In this document: piece by piece, positions 25,269-34,092 of the stretch
Layout of the letters: every line of letters begins with the position of its first letter
Numbering within the stretch: position 1 is the stretch's first letter
Origin: Aridibacter sp965216195
GTDB lineage: Bacteria; Acidobacteriota; Blastocatellia; Pyrinomonadales; Pyrinomonadaceae
Direction of reading: 5' to 3'
NCBI GenBank assembly: GCA_965216195.1
Contig: OZ244151.1
Location: forward strand, 1,426,001-1,490,000
DNA: 64,000 bases
The notes under the pieces: model-generated
Database searches by the model: none
What the model was told of the DNA's origin: nothing
The model's input: only the letters and a program-made list of their open reading frames with translations
Made by a program: the position numbers and the translations under genes

Positions 25269-26294
25269 TTACATCGCCAATTCACAAATCAGCATTTCGA
25301 TCTGAAGTCTCGGAGTTCCAACCGAAGTCTTTATGGCCAGATCGGTTTCTGCGATTCGCTTCAATGCCCACGAAAATCGCCGTCGTTCCGTGCGACGCGC
25401 GCTTTCCAAAAATGCAGCTTGCTGCCGGTACGGCGCCCGACATACTCGCGCTACCTCCTTCCTATCGACACCTTCCTCCATCAGCTCTTTTGCAAGAAAC
25501 AAACGATGGAAATTAGAAGCCAAAAGCCCCAAAATCATCAGCGGTTCGGCACCATCGTCGAGAATTTTCGTCATCGTAGAAATCGCTTTTGATTTTTTTT
25601 GGGCGAGCAAATGATCCGTCAGGTCGAAATTCGAAAGCTCCCGAGAATTCGGAGCGAGTGATTCAACCAAATCTTCTGTAATTATCTTGTCTGGCAGGGC
25701 GGCCGTTACAAGCTTCTCAAGCTCAATCGTAAGTTTTCTGACGTCATTTCCGATCAACGCTACCAAGCTCCAAAGCACGCTTTGTTCAACCTTCACGCCT
25801 AATCTCCGCGCCCTATCTTTGGCCCACGACACGAGTTCCTTGTCGTAAAGCGGCTTGAACTCAACCGAAAAGGCATTATTTAATAAAAGCTTAGAAATCT
25901 TTCTACGCTTATCAATTTCGTCTGCAACAACGATTAAAACACTTGAATCCGGTGGGTCTTTTAGAAACCGCTCCAATACCCCCTCACAATCTTCACTAAT
26001 CGTGTCACGTCCTTTTACAGCAGAAACTATCACCTCAGAAACCGTGACCACACGCTTCTCGCCCATCATTGGAAGCTGTTCTGCCGCCGCAAGTGCGGTT
26101 TCTATGCTTGAATTTTGGAGGCTGATCCGCGCTTCGTTAAACTCTCGGAGCGAGGAGTCTTTAAGCGCTGTCTCGGTGATTGCGTTTGCCGCCGAATCCC
26201 TTAAATACACCTCTTCGCCGAATAGTAAATACGCTGGTGCAAGCTTCCCAGTCCGAAGCTGCGTACGAAGTTGTTCGCGCGAATTAACCTTCAT
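25269..26294 (-). CDS. holA: DNA polymerase III subunit delta (HolA)
   Basis: The 341-residue clamp-loader delta subunit, which opens the beta clamp. The family start LAPAYLLFGEEVYLRDSAAN is clear. So are the AAA-like fold with its degenerate nucleotide site and the C-terminal helical collar region (LRIAETDLAIKTSVGTPRLQ-like segment ending IEMLICELAM). The gene begins two bases after the LptE stop codon, the classical lptE-holA pairing. It converges on rpsT. Confidence 0.93.
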   Translation of the reverse strand: MKVNSREQLRTQLRTGKLAPAYLLFGEEVYLRDSAANAITETALKDSSLREFNEARISLQNSSIETALAAAEQLPMMGEKRVVTVSEVIVSAVKGRDTISEDCEGVLERFLKDPPDSSVLIVVADEIDKRRKISKLLLNNAFSVEFKPLYDKELVSWAKDRARRLGVKVEQSVLWSLVALIGNDVRKLTIELEKLVTAALPDKIITEDLVESLAPNSRELSNFDLTDHLLAQKKSKAISTMTKILDDGAEPLMILGLLASNFHRLFLAKELMEEGVDRKEVARVCRAPYRQQAAFLESARRTERRRFSWALKRIAETDLAIKTSVGTPRLQIEMLICELAM

Positions 26295-26296
26295 AT

Positions 26297-26854
26297 TTAG
26301 GTACCCTTCGCCTTCCTTACGCCAATACCATTAGTGATTGTCGAAACGACCGACTCAGCAAAAGCTCTTGCCATTCTTTCCACCGCCGGATCTTCCTCGT
26401 TAAAAAACGAACGCGGATCCTCGGAAAATTCAAACGAATCGCGGAAGATGAAATCCTGGTTATCATATAAAATCTTGTCTTTCTTCAAATCCTTAACGGT
26501 TACCACGGAGCGTATCGTCACCTCATAAACCCTTGCGCGTCCTTCGCGGTCGAGCAAAACACCTGAGAAACTGAAATCTTTGATCGTTCCTTCAATTACG
26601 GCATCGGCGCCGTCTCTCGATCCCCGGACTTTTAAACCCCGTCCGCGTTTGATTACTTCCCTCACAACGGCGTCAGTGAATCTTGTCTCAACCCGATATC
26701 TTGCCCCTCTTGGTTCAAACTGAAAAGCGGGCACTGCCACGGTTTTTATATGTTTCGGCATGCCAGACTTAGTAACGGGTTTATAACATTCCCTAAAACC
26801 TGCGCTGAACAATAAAACAACAATCACTGAAAAAATAACGCACAACTTTCGCAT
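26297..26854 (-). CDS. lptE: LptE-like LPS-assembly protein
   Basis: A 185-residue exported protein of the LptE family, which plugs the LptD barrel and helps insert lipopolysaccharide into the outer membrane. A signal sequence (1-20) is followed by FRECYKP. The Cys lacks a standard lipobox (FREC instead of L-A-G-C), so lipidation is doubtful. The conserved core is IKTVAVPAFQFEPRGARY, TRFTDAVVREVIKRGRGLKV and GTIKDFSFSGVLLD. Its position directly before holA supports the call. LptE sequences are divergent, so the assignment rests on both context and the core motif. Confidence 0.85.
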   Translation of the reverse strand: MRKLCVIFSVIVVLLFSAGFRECYKPVTKSGMPKHIKTVAVPAFQFEPRGARYRVETRFTDAVVREVIKRGRGLKVRGSRDGADAVIEGTIKDFSFSGVLLDREGRARVYEVTIRSVVTVKDLKKDKILYDNQDFIFRDSFEFSEDPRSFFNEEDPAVERMARAFAESVVSTITNGIGVRKAKGT

Positions 26855-26909
26855 AAGGGAATTTTGACAGATAGGCTGTGCCCCGTCAAAAGATTCATCC
26901 GACTGCCAT

Positions 26910-26953
26910 CAAAAGTAAGAAAGGCTGGAAAATAGCAAATTGCTTATCCAGCC
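26910..26953 (-). terminator. Probable terminator of folP
   Basis: On the minus strand GGCTGGA and TCCAGCC (26947-26953 and 26923-26929) form a stem with an inner GCAAATTGC pairing and are followed by TTTCTTACTTTT. It lies 31 bases after the folP stop codon. Confidence 0.6.
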
Positions 26954-26983
26954 CCGGCTTGATTTTGCAAGGTGCGCGAATAT

Positions 26984-27844
26984 TTATTTGAATTTTCGAA
27001 ATTCGCCTGTAACTTTTAATGCCTCTACGTGGGATTTGACGTCGTGAACCCTTACTATGTTTGCGCCGTTGAAAACCGCGACCACATTTGCTGCAATCGT
27101 TCCGATGAGCCTTTTCCCCGTATTTTTTTCACCAAGAATCTCGCCAATAAAGGATTTTCGGGAGACTCCGATCAACATCGGATAATCCGGAAAAACCCCG
27201 ATTAACTTCCCAAACTTAGCAATTAAAGCCTGATTTAAATCCTGAGTTTTACTGAATCCTATCCCGATGTCCAGGCAAATCTGGTTGTCGATTACATCGA
27301 ATTTCTTAGCCGTTTCCAAGCTTTCTCTTAAGCCCGCAATAACCTCATCAACCGTGTTTTCTTTTTCATCTTGCTTGTGCATCGTTCTGAAATCACCTTT
27401 AAGACGCATTAGTACCAGCCCGGCCCTGAATTTTGACGCGACTTCGGCAATTCTTTCGTCAAATCGTAAACCGGAAACATCGTTAATGATTTCAGCCCCG
27501 GCAGTAACACCCGCTTCCGCTACGCTGCTTTTGGACGTATCAATCGAAACTGCAATATTCAATTCTCTTTTTATCGCTTCAATAACCGGACACGTACGTC
27601 GTATTTCCTCATCGGCGGAAACGCGTTTACTTCCCGGACGTGTCGATTCACCGCCAACATCAATTATGTCCGCTCCCTCATCAACCATTCGCTCAGCCCG
27701 TTTCAAAGCCAGGTCAATTTGCTCAAAACGACCACCATCTGAAAAACTGTCTGGAGTAACATTTAGAATTCCCATTACGAGCGTTTGATTTGAATAATCA
27801 AATGCACGCTGAGAGGTTTGCCATATCTTCCCTGTTTTTGTCAT
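26984..27844 (-). CDS. folP: Dihydropteroate synthase FolP
   Basis: A 286-residue TIM-barrel enzyme that joins p-aminobenzoate to the pterin pyrophosphate in folate synthesis and is the target of sulfonamides. Signatures are MGILNVTPDSFSDGG, GADIIDVGGESTRPG and, near the C-terminus, GVSRKSFIGEI followed by NIVRVHDVKSH. Length is normal. It follows ftsH across an 82-base gap that holds a terminator, so it may need its own promoter. PabB, which supplies its substrate pathway, is encoded at 22129. Confidence 0.96.
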   Translation of the reverse strand: MTKTGKIWQTSQRAFDYSNQTLVMGILNVTPDSFSDGGRFEQIDLALKRAERMVDEGADIIDVGGESTRPGSKRVSADEEIRRTCPVIEAIKRELNIAVSIDTSKSSVAEAGVTAGAEIINDVSGLRFDERIAEVASKFRAGLVLMRLKGDFRTMHKQDEKENTVDEVIAGLRESLETAKKFDVIDNQICLDIGIGFSKTQDLNQALIAKFGKLIGVFPDYPMLIGVSRKSFIGEILGEKNTGKRLIGTIAANVVAVFNGANIVRVHDVKSHVEALKVTGEFRKFK

Positions 27845-27867
27845 GTAAAAGAAATCCGATTAGAAAC

Positions 27868-27905
27868 ACAAAAAAGCAGAGCCAGGAAACTCTCCTTGCT
27901 CTGCT
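27868..27905 (-). terminator. Intrinsic terminator of ftsH
   Basis: AGCAGAG/CTCTGCT (27874-27880 and 27898-27904) is followed on the minus strand by six T, 23 bases after the ftsH stop. Confidence 0.8.
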
Positions 27906-27926
27906 CACTTTTTCCTTTTCCTCTTA

Positions 27927-29867
27927 CTATGCAGTAGCCGGATTATTTCCCGTTATTGGCGGTAAGATCGGCTCCTTAAACGGATTCTTAGTGTTTTCTT
28001 CTTCCGTACCGTCATCATCCGATCCGGGATTTTCGTCATCGTCCAAGGGTAATCCCGCGACTACTCGTCTAATCTGAACACCATCGAGAGTCTCTCGTTC
28101 AAGCAACGCTTCTGACAAACGGATCATCGCTTCCCGATTCTCCTCGATAACTTTCTGCGCGCGTTCGTATTGCTCAGCGATTATCTTTTTAACTTGCTTA
28201 TCGATTTTTATTGCAGTGTCTTCAGAATAATCACGATGCTGATTAATTTCGCGCCCCAAAAAGATTTGTTCGTCTTTCTTTCCAAAGGTCAGCGGTCCGA
28301 GCTCACTCATTCCATATTCGCAAACCATCGCCTGAGCGAGTTCCGTCGCACGCTCAATATCGTTTGAAGCACCCGTCGTAACGTTAGCATCCCCGAAAAA
28401 CAATTCCTCGGCTATCCTTCCGCCCATCAGAATCGCGATCTGACTCGTTAAGAACTCCTTCGTGTGGCTGTGCTTATCCGCTTCCGGCAGTTGCATCGTT
28501 ACTCCGAGCGCCATCCCGCGTGGAATAATCGATACTTTGTGAACGGGATCAGCCTGCGGCATCTTTAGCCCGACGAGAGTGTGCCCTGCCTCATGATAAG
28601 CAGTCAGCTTTTTCTCTTCATCCGAAAGAACCATGCTCTTTCGTTCCGCGCCCATCATAACCTTGTCTTTCGAGACCTCAAAATCAGCCATTGTCACAAC
28701 TTTCTTATCGTAACGTGCCGCATTGAGAGCCGCTTCATTTACGAGGTTTGCAAGATCCGCACCGGTAAAACCAGGCGTTCCACGAGCAATGATGCTGATA
28801 TCGACATTCTCATCAAGGGGAATCTTTCGCGTATGAACTTTGAGTATCCCTTCGCGCCCTTTGATATCAGGTCTTCCGACCATCACACGTCTATCGAAAC
28901 GGCCGGGTCTTAAAAGCGCCGGATCAAGCACATCAGGACGGTTTGTCGAGGCCATTAAAATAACACCCTCATTCGACTCAAACCCATCCATTTCTACGAG
29001 CAGCTGGTTAAGGGTTTGCTCGCGCTCATCATGACCGCCTCCCAACCCCGCTCCGCGATGTCGCCCAACAGCGTCAATCTCATCGATAAAGATTATGCAC
29101 GGAGCATTCTTTTTACCCTGATCAAACAGGTCTCTAACTCTCGAAGCACCGACACCAACAAACATTTCTACAAAATCGGAACCTGAGATCGAGAAAAATG
29201 GAACGTTTGCTTCACCGGCCACAGCTTTCGCAAGAAGGGTTTTTCCGGTACCAGGAGGGCCAACCATCAATACACCCTTCGGAATTTTGCCGCCGAGTTT
29301 TTGGAATTTTTGCGGGTCTTTAAGAAACTCGATGATTTCCTGAAGCTCTTCTTTTGCTTCCTGAACCCCTGCAACATCCTTAAATGTAACCCGTTTTTGC
29401 TGGTTGTTTAATAGTTTAGCCTTTGACTTTCCAAAGCTGAGCGCCTTGTTTCCTCCGGCCTGCATTTGCCTCAGCGTAAACGCTAGAAAACCAAAAATTA
29501 ACAGAAATGGCAGAATCTGAATCGCAAGAATCCATCCCCAACCGCTCGAAGTGGGTTCTTCTGTGATGGCAATCGCCGAGCCCGTATTTTCTCCGTTAAA
29601 CGCATCGATCTTCTTTACGAGAACCTCTCGAATTGCGTCAGAACCGATTGTTGTGACAAATTTATTATCACTCTTGTCCGTGAATTCGACTTGAGACGCG
29701 CTAAAATCGGCACTCTTAAAATCTTTGTTATTTATGCGCGCAATGGCTGCATCGATGGTTAAATCATCCGGTGCCTTTGCCTGCTTGTTTTGCAGAAAAT
29801 ACACAAATAGCAACGCACTTGAAATGATCATCAACCAAAGAAGAACTTGTTTTGCTTTTGAACTCAA
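27927..29867 (-). CDS. ftsH: ATP-dependent zinc metalloprotease FtsH
   Basis: A 646-residue membrane AAA+ protease that degrades misassembled membrane proteins and short-lived regulators. There are two N-terminal membrane helices (about 7-26 and 110-130) with a small periplasmic domain between them. Walker A GPPGTGKTLLAKAVAG lies near 205, Walker B CIIFIDEIDAVGRHRG, and the zinc motif HEAGH near 425. The acidic Gly/Asp-rich C-terminus is typical. It follows tilS, the common tilS-ftsH-folP order. Confidence 0.98.
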   Translation of the reverse strand: MSSKAKQVLLWLMIISSALLFVYFLQNKQAKAPDDLTIDAAIARINNKDFKSADFSASQVEFTDKSDNKFVTTIGSDAIREVLVKKIDAFNGENTGSAIAITEEPTSSGWGWILAIQILPFLLIFGFLAFTLRQMQAGGNKALSFGKSKAKLLNNQQKRVTFKDVAGVQEAKEELQEIIEFLKDPQKFQKLGGKIPKGVLMVGPPGTGKTLLAKAVAGEANVPFFSISGSDFVEMFVGVGASRVRDLFDQGKKNAPCIIFIDEIDAVGRHRGAGLGGGHDEREQTLNQLLVEMDGFESNEGVILMASTNRPDVLDPALLRPGRFDRRVMVGRPDIKGREGILKVHTRKIPLDENVDISIIARGTPGFTGADLANLVNEAALNAARYDKKVVTMADFEVSKDKVMMGAERKSMVLSDEEKKLTAYHEAGHTLVGLKMPQADPVHKVSIIPRGMALGVTMQLPEADKHSHTKEFLTSQIAILMGGRIAEELFFGDANVTTGASNDIERATELAQAMVCEYGMSELGPLTFGKKDEQIFLGREINQHRDYSEDTAIKIDKQVKKIIAEQYERAQKVIEENREAMIRLSEALLERETLDGVQIRRVVAGLPLDDDENPGSDDDGTEEENTKNPFKEPILPPITGNNPATA

Positions 29868-29991
29868 CTTTTGCCTCCAAAAAAACGTTTATCCAACACA
29901 AATCATATGATGTTAATTCACTAATCCGCGTTGTTTTAAACAGACCCAAGACAATCCTCGAATCTAATATTTAATTGTAGTTGGCGGACAT

Positions 29992-31023
29992 TCATTTTTC
30001 AACCTTTATTACCCGGAATGTAAGGCATCCGTTTTGTTTTATCACCGCCTCATTTCCCGGCAATTGCACTTCGCGTCCACTTTTTGTGCTCAGCGCCAAT
30101 GATCTGATTGCCGTAATATGACGACTATCGAGTCGCCGTAAGTCACCTCTAACCGCTTTTAGCCATGTGCGAAGCAGGCGAAGCGAGGATTCAGCGTTAA
30201 GTCTCTTTATGAGATTAATCTCGATCTCGTCTTTCCCGATAACTGCTGCAAACTCGTCCTTTTCATAGGATTCAAGTGCGTTTGCGCTCTGAGCAAGCAG
30301 GTTCGCAGTTCGCGCGAGAGTTTCAACAATATTCGGATTGAATTCTTTGAGCGCTGGCAACAGAGTCTTGCGCACCCTTACACGGCCGAAACGTTCGTCT
30401 TCATTCATCTCATCGATACGATAAGACACGGAATGTAAGTTTGAAAATTGCTCTGTATCGTCCCTCTTCGCCCAACTTAGCAAAGGCCTGATTAATAACC
30501 GCGAGGCTGGACCGACGTCAATTTGCCTGACAGTCTTCATGCCGGAGAGACCTTCAATACCGCTTCCGCGAATCAAATTCAAAAGAAAGGTTTCGGCCTG
30601 ATCGTTGATTGTGTGGGCGGTCAAAATTCCGCGACAATCCAGCTCTTCTGTTTTTCGAGTTAAGAATCGATATCGTGCTTTTCGGGCCGCTTCTTCAGTG
30701 TTTCGTCTTTGATCAATCTCTTCGGATAACGCTGTTTCATGTAAAAACTCGAAGTCCAAAGAACCCGCTAATTTTCGAACAAATCGCTCGTCTTCATCGC
30801 TTTGTTCTCCTCGTAAAGCATGATTAAAATGAGCAAGATAATATCTATTTTGAAGCTTTTTTCGATTTACGAGGTCGGCAATACCCAATGCTAGTGCACA
30901 TGAATCTGCCCCACCTGAGACAGCAATCAAAAAACCCTCTCCTTCAAAAGGAAGTTCGAGTTTTCGCCATTCGGTCAGTAAGTTTCGCGTAAAATTGTGC
31001 ATATCTCTTACGGAAAGGGACAA
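29992..31023 (-). CDS. tilS: tRNA(Ile)-lysidine synthase TilS
   Basis: A 343-residue enzyme that converts C34 to lysidine in the CAU-anticodon tRNA-Ile, changing both charging and decoding from Met to Ile. The PP-loop SGGADS lies at 36-41, with HFNHALRGEQSDEDE and the LRIDEMNEDERFGRVRVR-like region downstream. It has a shortened C-terminal part compared with the E. coli protein, as is usual for many phyla. It is upstream of ftsH in the same direction. Confidence 0.95.
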   Translation of the reverse strand: MSLSVRDMHNFTRNLLTEWRKLELPFEGEGFLIAVSGGADSCALALGIADLVNRKKLQNRYYLAHFNHALRGEQSDEDERFVRKLAGSLDFEFLHETALSEEIDQRRNTEEAARKARYRFLTRKTEELDCRGILTAHTINDQAETFLLNLIRGSGIEGLSGMKTVRQIDVGPASRLLIRPLLSWAKRDDTEQFSNLHSVSYRIDEMNEDERFGRVRVRKTLLPALKEFNPNIVETLARTANLLAQSANALESYEKDEFAAVIGKDEIEINLIKRLNAESSLRLLRTWLKAVRGDLRRLDSRHITAIRSLALSTKSGREVQLPGNEAVIKQNGCLTFRVIKVEK

Positions 31024-31056
31024 ACGATTATAACCGCGAAACTGTCCATTATTTAA

Positions 31057-31110
31057 ACAAAAAAAGCCATCGCCAAATAAGCGTTAGTTTCGCGCTTTTT
31101 AGGCGACGGC
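31057..31110 (-). terminator. Intrinsic terminator of the CAP-domain gene
   Basis: GCCGTCGCC (31102-31110, read on the minus strand) pairs with GGCGATGGC (31066-31074), with a G-T pair, and is followed by eight T on the minus strand. It lies 25 bases after the stop codon at 31135. Confidence 0.8.
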
Positions 31111-31134
31111 CTCAAACTCCTTTCGGCGGAGTAA

Positions 31135-31779
31135 TTATTTCACCATGAAAACTTGGGTAAGAAAGTATTTTCCATCTTCAGTTCTTGCCATTCCGATACC
31201 AGATTCTGTCCACATAGTATGAAGCAGATTTCGTCTGTGGCCATCGGAAAGCATCCAACGCTTAACGGCAAACTCGGCTGGGTTTGAAAATCCTTTTGAA
31301 AATGCGATGTTTTCTCCAATCGAACGCCATTTGCTCAACCCAAAATCGTTGGCCCTCTGGTCAATCATTCTCCCATTGAGCCCTACGTGACTAAAGAAGC
31401 TGTGGCGCGCCATATTTTGAGAGTGGACACGTGCCAGCTCGGCAACTTTCGCATTCCAGATAAGCTTTGCCAACCCACGTTCTTCCCTTCTCTTGTTGAT
31501 TAAATCGAATGCTTTTCGCTCAAGAGTAAAATCAGTAGGTTTGAGATTGAAGAGTTTTTTTCCTTTCGTGGATTTCGCCGTTTTAACAAACCGAATTCCG
31601 GGACTCTTCTTACGAACAGCCCGCTTTTTCGGTGCGGATGAAATATAACGCACGCGCACATCACTTTTAACTGAAGCATTTTGTGCAAAAGTGCTAAAGC
31701 AAAATACCAGGGTAAATATAAAGGAAAAGATTAATAGTTTTGAACGAGAGTTATTAGCGAACGAATGATTGGTTTTCAT
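31135..31779 (-). CDS. Secreted CAP-domain (SCP/PR-1-like) protein under riboswitch control
   Basis: A 214-residue exported protein. A signal peptide (about 1-32, ending FSTFAQ) is followed by a Lys/Arg-rich segment and a CAP domain (about 80-214) with ARVHSQNMARHSFFSHVG, RSIGENIAF and HRRNLLHTMWTESGIG. Bacterial CAP proteins of this CYPEP/YkwD type are secreted or surface proteins, and some bind ligands or act on surfaces. A catalytic role is unproven. A GEMM-I aptamer lies 14 bases upstream of its ATG, so translation probably depends on c-di-GMP. It has its own terminator and is a single-gene unit. A second CAP protein is encoded at 51356 without this control. Confidence 0.9.
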   Translation of the reverse strand: MKTNHSFANNSRSKLLIFSFIFTLVFCFSTFAQNASVKSDVRVRYISSAPKKRAVRKKSPGIRFVKTAKSTKGKKLFNLKPTDFTLERKAFDLINKRREERGLAKLIWNAKVAELARVHSQNMARHSFFSHVGLNGRMIDQRANDFGLSKWRSIGENIAFSKGFSNPAEFAVKRWMLSDGHRRNLLHTMWTESGIGMARTEDGKYFLTQVFMVK

Positions 31780-31793
31780 TTTGACCCCACTTT

Positions 31794-31868
31794 CGGTAGC
31801 CAGACAATCTCGAACACGAGATTCACGGCTTTGCGTCCACCCGCATTGCTGCAGGGTTGCGTTTATCG
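31794..31868 (-). ncRNA. Cyclic di-GMP-I (GEMM-I) riboswitch
   Basis: Read on the minus strand, the leader has the hallmarks of the c-di-GMP-I aptamer. A stem (ACCC-T-GCA with TGC-GGGT) is capped by the GNRA tetraloop GCAA. It is followed by the invariant-like segment GGACGCAAAGCC, a second hairpin (AATCTCG/CGAGATT with loop TGTT), and the closing GGCTACCG. The two-hairpin plan and the conserved joining sequences match the family described for Vc2 and relatives. Only 14 bases separate the aptamer end from the ATG, and the weak GGGG ribosome-binding site lies in that gap. This suggests control of translation initiation by pairing of the ribosome-binding site. Confidence 0.85.
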
Positions 31869-31990
31869 TTTTGAGATCGGGTTCAATAAGAAGTGAACCG
31901 AAACTCGCTTTGGCAATTCAGAAGTTTCAACGTGAAAACCTCTGCCATTTAAATGAAATTAGCAATCCGTACGAAATTCCGAAAAATTAA

Positions 31991-32024
31991 AACAAAAAGC
32001 CGCCGAAACAAATTTCCAGCGGCT
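31991..32024 (-). terminator. Terminator of the fmt-TPR gene run
   Basis: AGCCGC/GCGGCT (32019-32024 and 31998-32003) is followed on the minus strand by TTTTGTTTT, 22 bases after the TPR gene stop at 32046. Confidence 0.75.
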
Positions 32025-32045
32025 CGAAACTAATTTTACGCGAAA

Positions 32046-34052
32046 CTATTTGGTCAGTTTTATTCTTATACGTTCTGTCTCAGTTTTATCAGAAACAAAC
32101 ATAAGCGCCTTCTGCCAAACCTCTTTTGCTTCCGCGATTCGCCCACTCTTCCTATAAACATCGCCTAGATGCTCGAGTATTGCCGGGGACGTCGAGTTTA
32201 GCCGGTTTGCCCGGCGAAGATATCGCTCGGCCTCTTCGAGGCGTTCTAGCTTGAAATAGACCCAACCTAAACTATCCAGATAGGAAGCGTTTTTCGGCTC
32301 AATTTGAACGGCGCGTTTTATAAGTTCCAATGCTTCATCAAGATTTTTTCCGCGTTTTACAAGAAGATAACCGAGATTATTGAGAGCAATTGGGTACCGG
32401 GGCGATTCCTTCAAGATCAAACGAAGATTTTTCTCCGCATCTTCAAAACGCCCAAACGATTGCTGCAAAAACGCGAGATTGAGCTTCGCGATAAGTAGAT
32501 TCTCCTTGCTATCGGCGAGAGTTATCGCTTGATTGATGGCCCTCGTACCTTCCACTTCCCGTTTCGCGGTTGTGTAGAGAGAAGCAAGATACAAATAATT
32601 GGAAAACGGTGTGCCAAGTGATCGGGCCACGGATCCCGCGTTCGTGCTAGAAATAACATCTTTGATGATCTTTGTTCCTTCATCTACCCTTCCGAGCTCG
32701 ACAAGGATCAAGGCTTCCTTTCGCAGAAGTCCGACGTCATACGGCGACTTTTTTCTCGCCAAACGCACGGTTTGAAGCGCTTCCTTTTTCTTGCCAATAC
32801 TAAACAGCAAATCGATACGCTGTTTATCCAAATCAACCGTGTTCTTGCCCCAAAGCAGTTTCGAATCCTGCAAGAGTCGTTCGGCCTCCGCTCCCCGATT
32901 TGCCCTTCGCAAAGCCCTAACCATCCGATCAATAACCCGCTTCGCGAAATCCAGATCATCATCCGGCGCGGTCTCACCGTTCTTGATTCCTCTAATAGAT
33001 AGCGCCTTTCGGTAGGCCGCCATAGCCTCGTCCGTACGGTTTGACTCTGCAAAGATATCTCCAATTGCAAGTTGGTATTTTGAAGCCGAATACCGGTTTT
33101 TGCCTACCGCTTTTTCTACGGCGCTTGATAATACACGAACCGCACTATCAACCTCACCGCTTTTTACAATTGTTTCCGCTAGCAGATGAACCAGTCCTTG
33201 ATTATCCGGATTGGCATAGACAGCTTGCCGCAGCGCACTAATTGCAGAAATAAGCGACTTTCCTTCAGCATTTTCGAGCGCCCTCTCAAGCAAATCTAAC
33301 GCGGCTGAATTTTTAGGCCTATCCGACACGGCACGTGTCAAAACCTCAAGCGCCTCATCATTTTCGCCAGCCTCCAATAGAGCAGCACCTAATTTCGTGG
33401 CGGCTTTTTCTGCACTCAGTCCACCACCTTCGACACGCATAATGCTCGAGTAAAACCCCGACTCCGAAGATGAAGAGCTCGCTGCGACCCATTTTCTCAG
33501 CGCCTCGAGACGTTTCTTGGTTTCATCGGTCTTCTTATAAAAAGCGGCCAGAAAAGCCCAGGCCTCAGCATTTCTCGGATCCATGCGCACCAGGTGTCGC
33601 CATTCTTCAATTGCCTTAGCCGCAAGAACAGGATCAATTCGGTTCCCGCCAACTCCACTTCTCGCCGTATATATTCGCGCAAGATATCTATGTGAACCAA
33701 AATTATCTGGATCGAGCTTAACGGCGATTTTCGAAAGCGTCACAGCTTCATCCACCTGCTCCCTAGTTACTCCGTCTTTTGATAAAAGCAACTCCGCGAG
33801 AGCGGTATATCCTTCGGCTAAACTCGGGTTGAGTTCGACGGCTTTTTGAAACGCATTTTTAGCATCTCTTTCAAAAATTCGCCGGGCAGAATCGGAATTC
33901 GTTCGTTTCATTCGCCAGAAATTTCTTTGCCCTTCCAGAAGTTTTGCGTAAGCTTGCTCGCGCCTCTCCCTGGAATCTTGTTGCGCAGAAACGCCCAATA
34001 CGGAAAAACCCGCAATAAGCACAATCCATAAAATTACTGGGTATTTTTTCAT
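32046..34052 (-). CDS. Exported tetratricopeptide-repeat protein
   Basis: A 668-residue protein with a signal peptide (1-23, ending GVSAQ) and TPR units through most of its length. Clear examples are AFQKAVELNPSLAEGYTALA, LDPDNFGSHRYLARIYTA and, near the C-terminus, NLGYLLVKRGKNLDEALEL and LDSLGWVYFKLERLEEAERY. Such proteins are scaffolds for protein complexes in the periplasm or at the outer membrane. It follows the BamD-like gene by 40 bases and is last in the fmt run. The specific partner is unknown. Confidence 0.85.
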   Translation of the reverse strand: MKKYPVILWIVLIAGFSVLGVSAQQDSRERREQAYAKLLEGQRNFWRMKRTNSDSARRIFERDAKNAFQKAVELNPSLAEGYTALAELLLSKDGVTREQVDEAVTLSKIAVKLDPDNFGSHRYLARIYTARSGVGGNRIDPVLAAKAIEEWRHLVRMDPRNAEAWAFLAAFYKKTDETKKRLEALRKWVAASSSSSESGFYSSIMRVEGGGLSAEKAATKLGAALLEAGENDEALEVLTRAVSDRPKNSAALDLLERALENAEGKSLISAISALRQAVYANPDNQGLVHLLAETIVKSGEVDSAVRVLSSAVEKAVGKNRYSASKYQLAIGDIFAESNRTDEAMAAYRKALSIRGIKNGETAPDDDLDFAKRVIDRMVRALRRANRGAEAERLLQDSKLLWGKNTVDLDKQRIDLLFSIGKKKEALQTVRLARKKSPYDVGLLRKEALILVELGRVDEGTKIIKDVISSTNAGSVARSLGTPFSNYLYLASLYTTAKREVEGTRAINQAITLADSKENLLIAKLNLAFLQQSFGRFEDAEKNLRLILKESPRYPIALNNLGYLLVKRGKNLDEALELIKRAVQIEPKNASYLDSLGWVYFKLERLEEAERYLRRANRLNSTSPAILEHLGDVYRKSGRIAEAKEVWQKALMFVSDKTETERIRIKLTK

Positions 34053-34092
34053 TGCTAACTAGAAAGATTTCGAACAAACAACATTCTTACGT

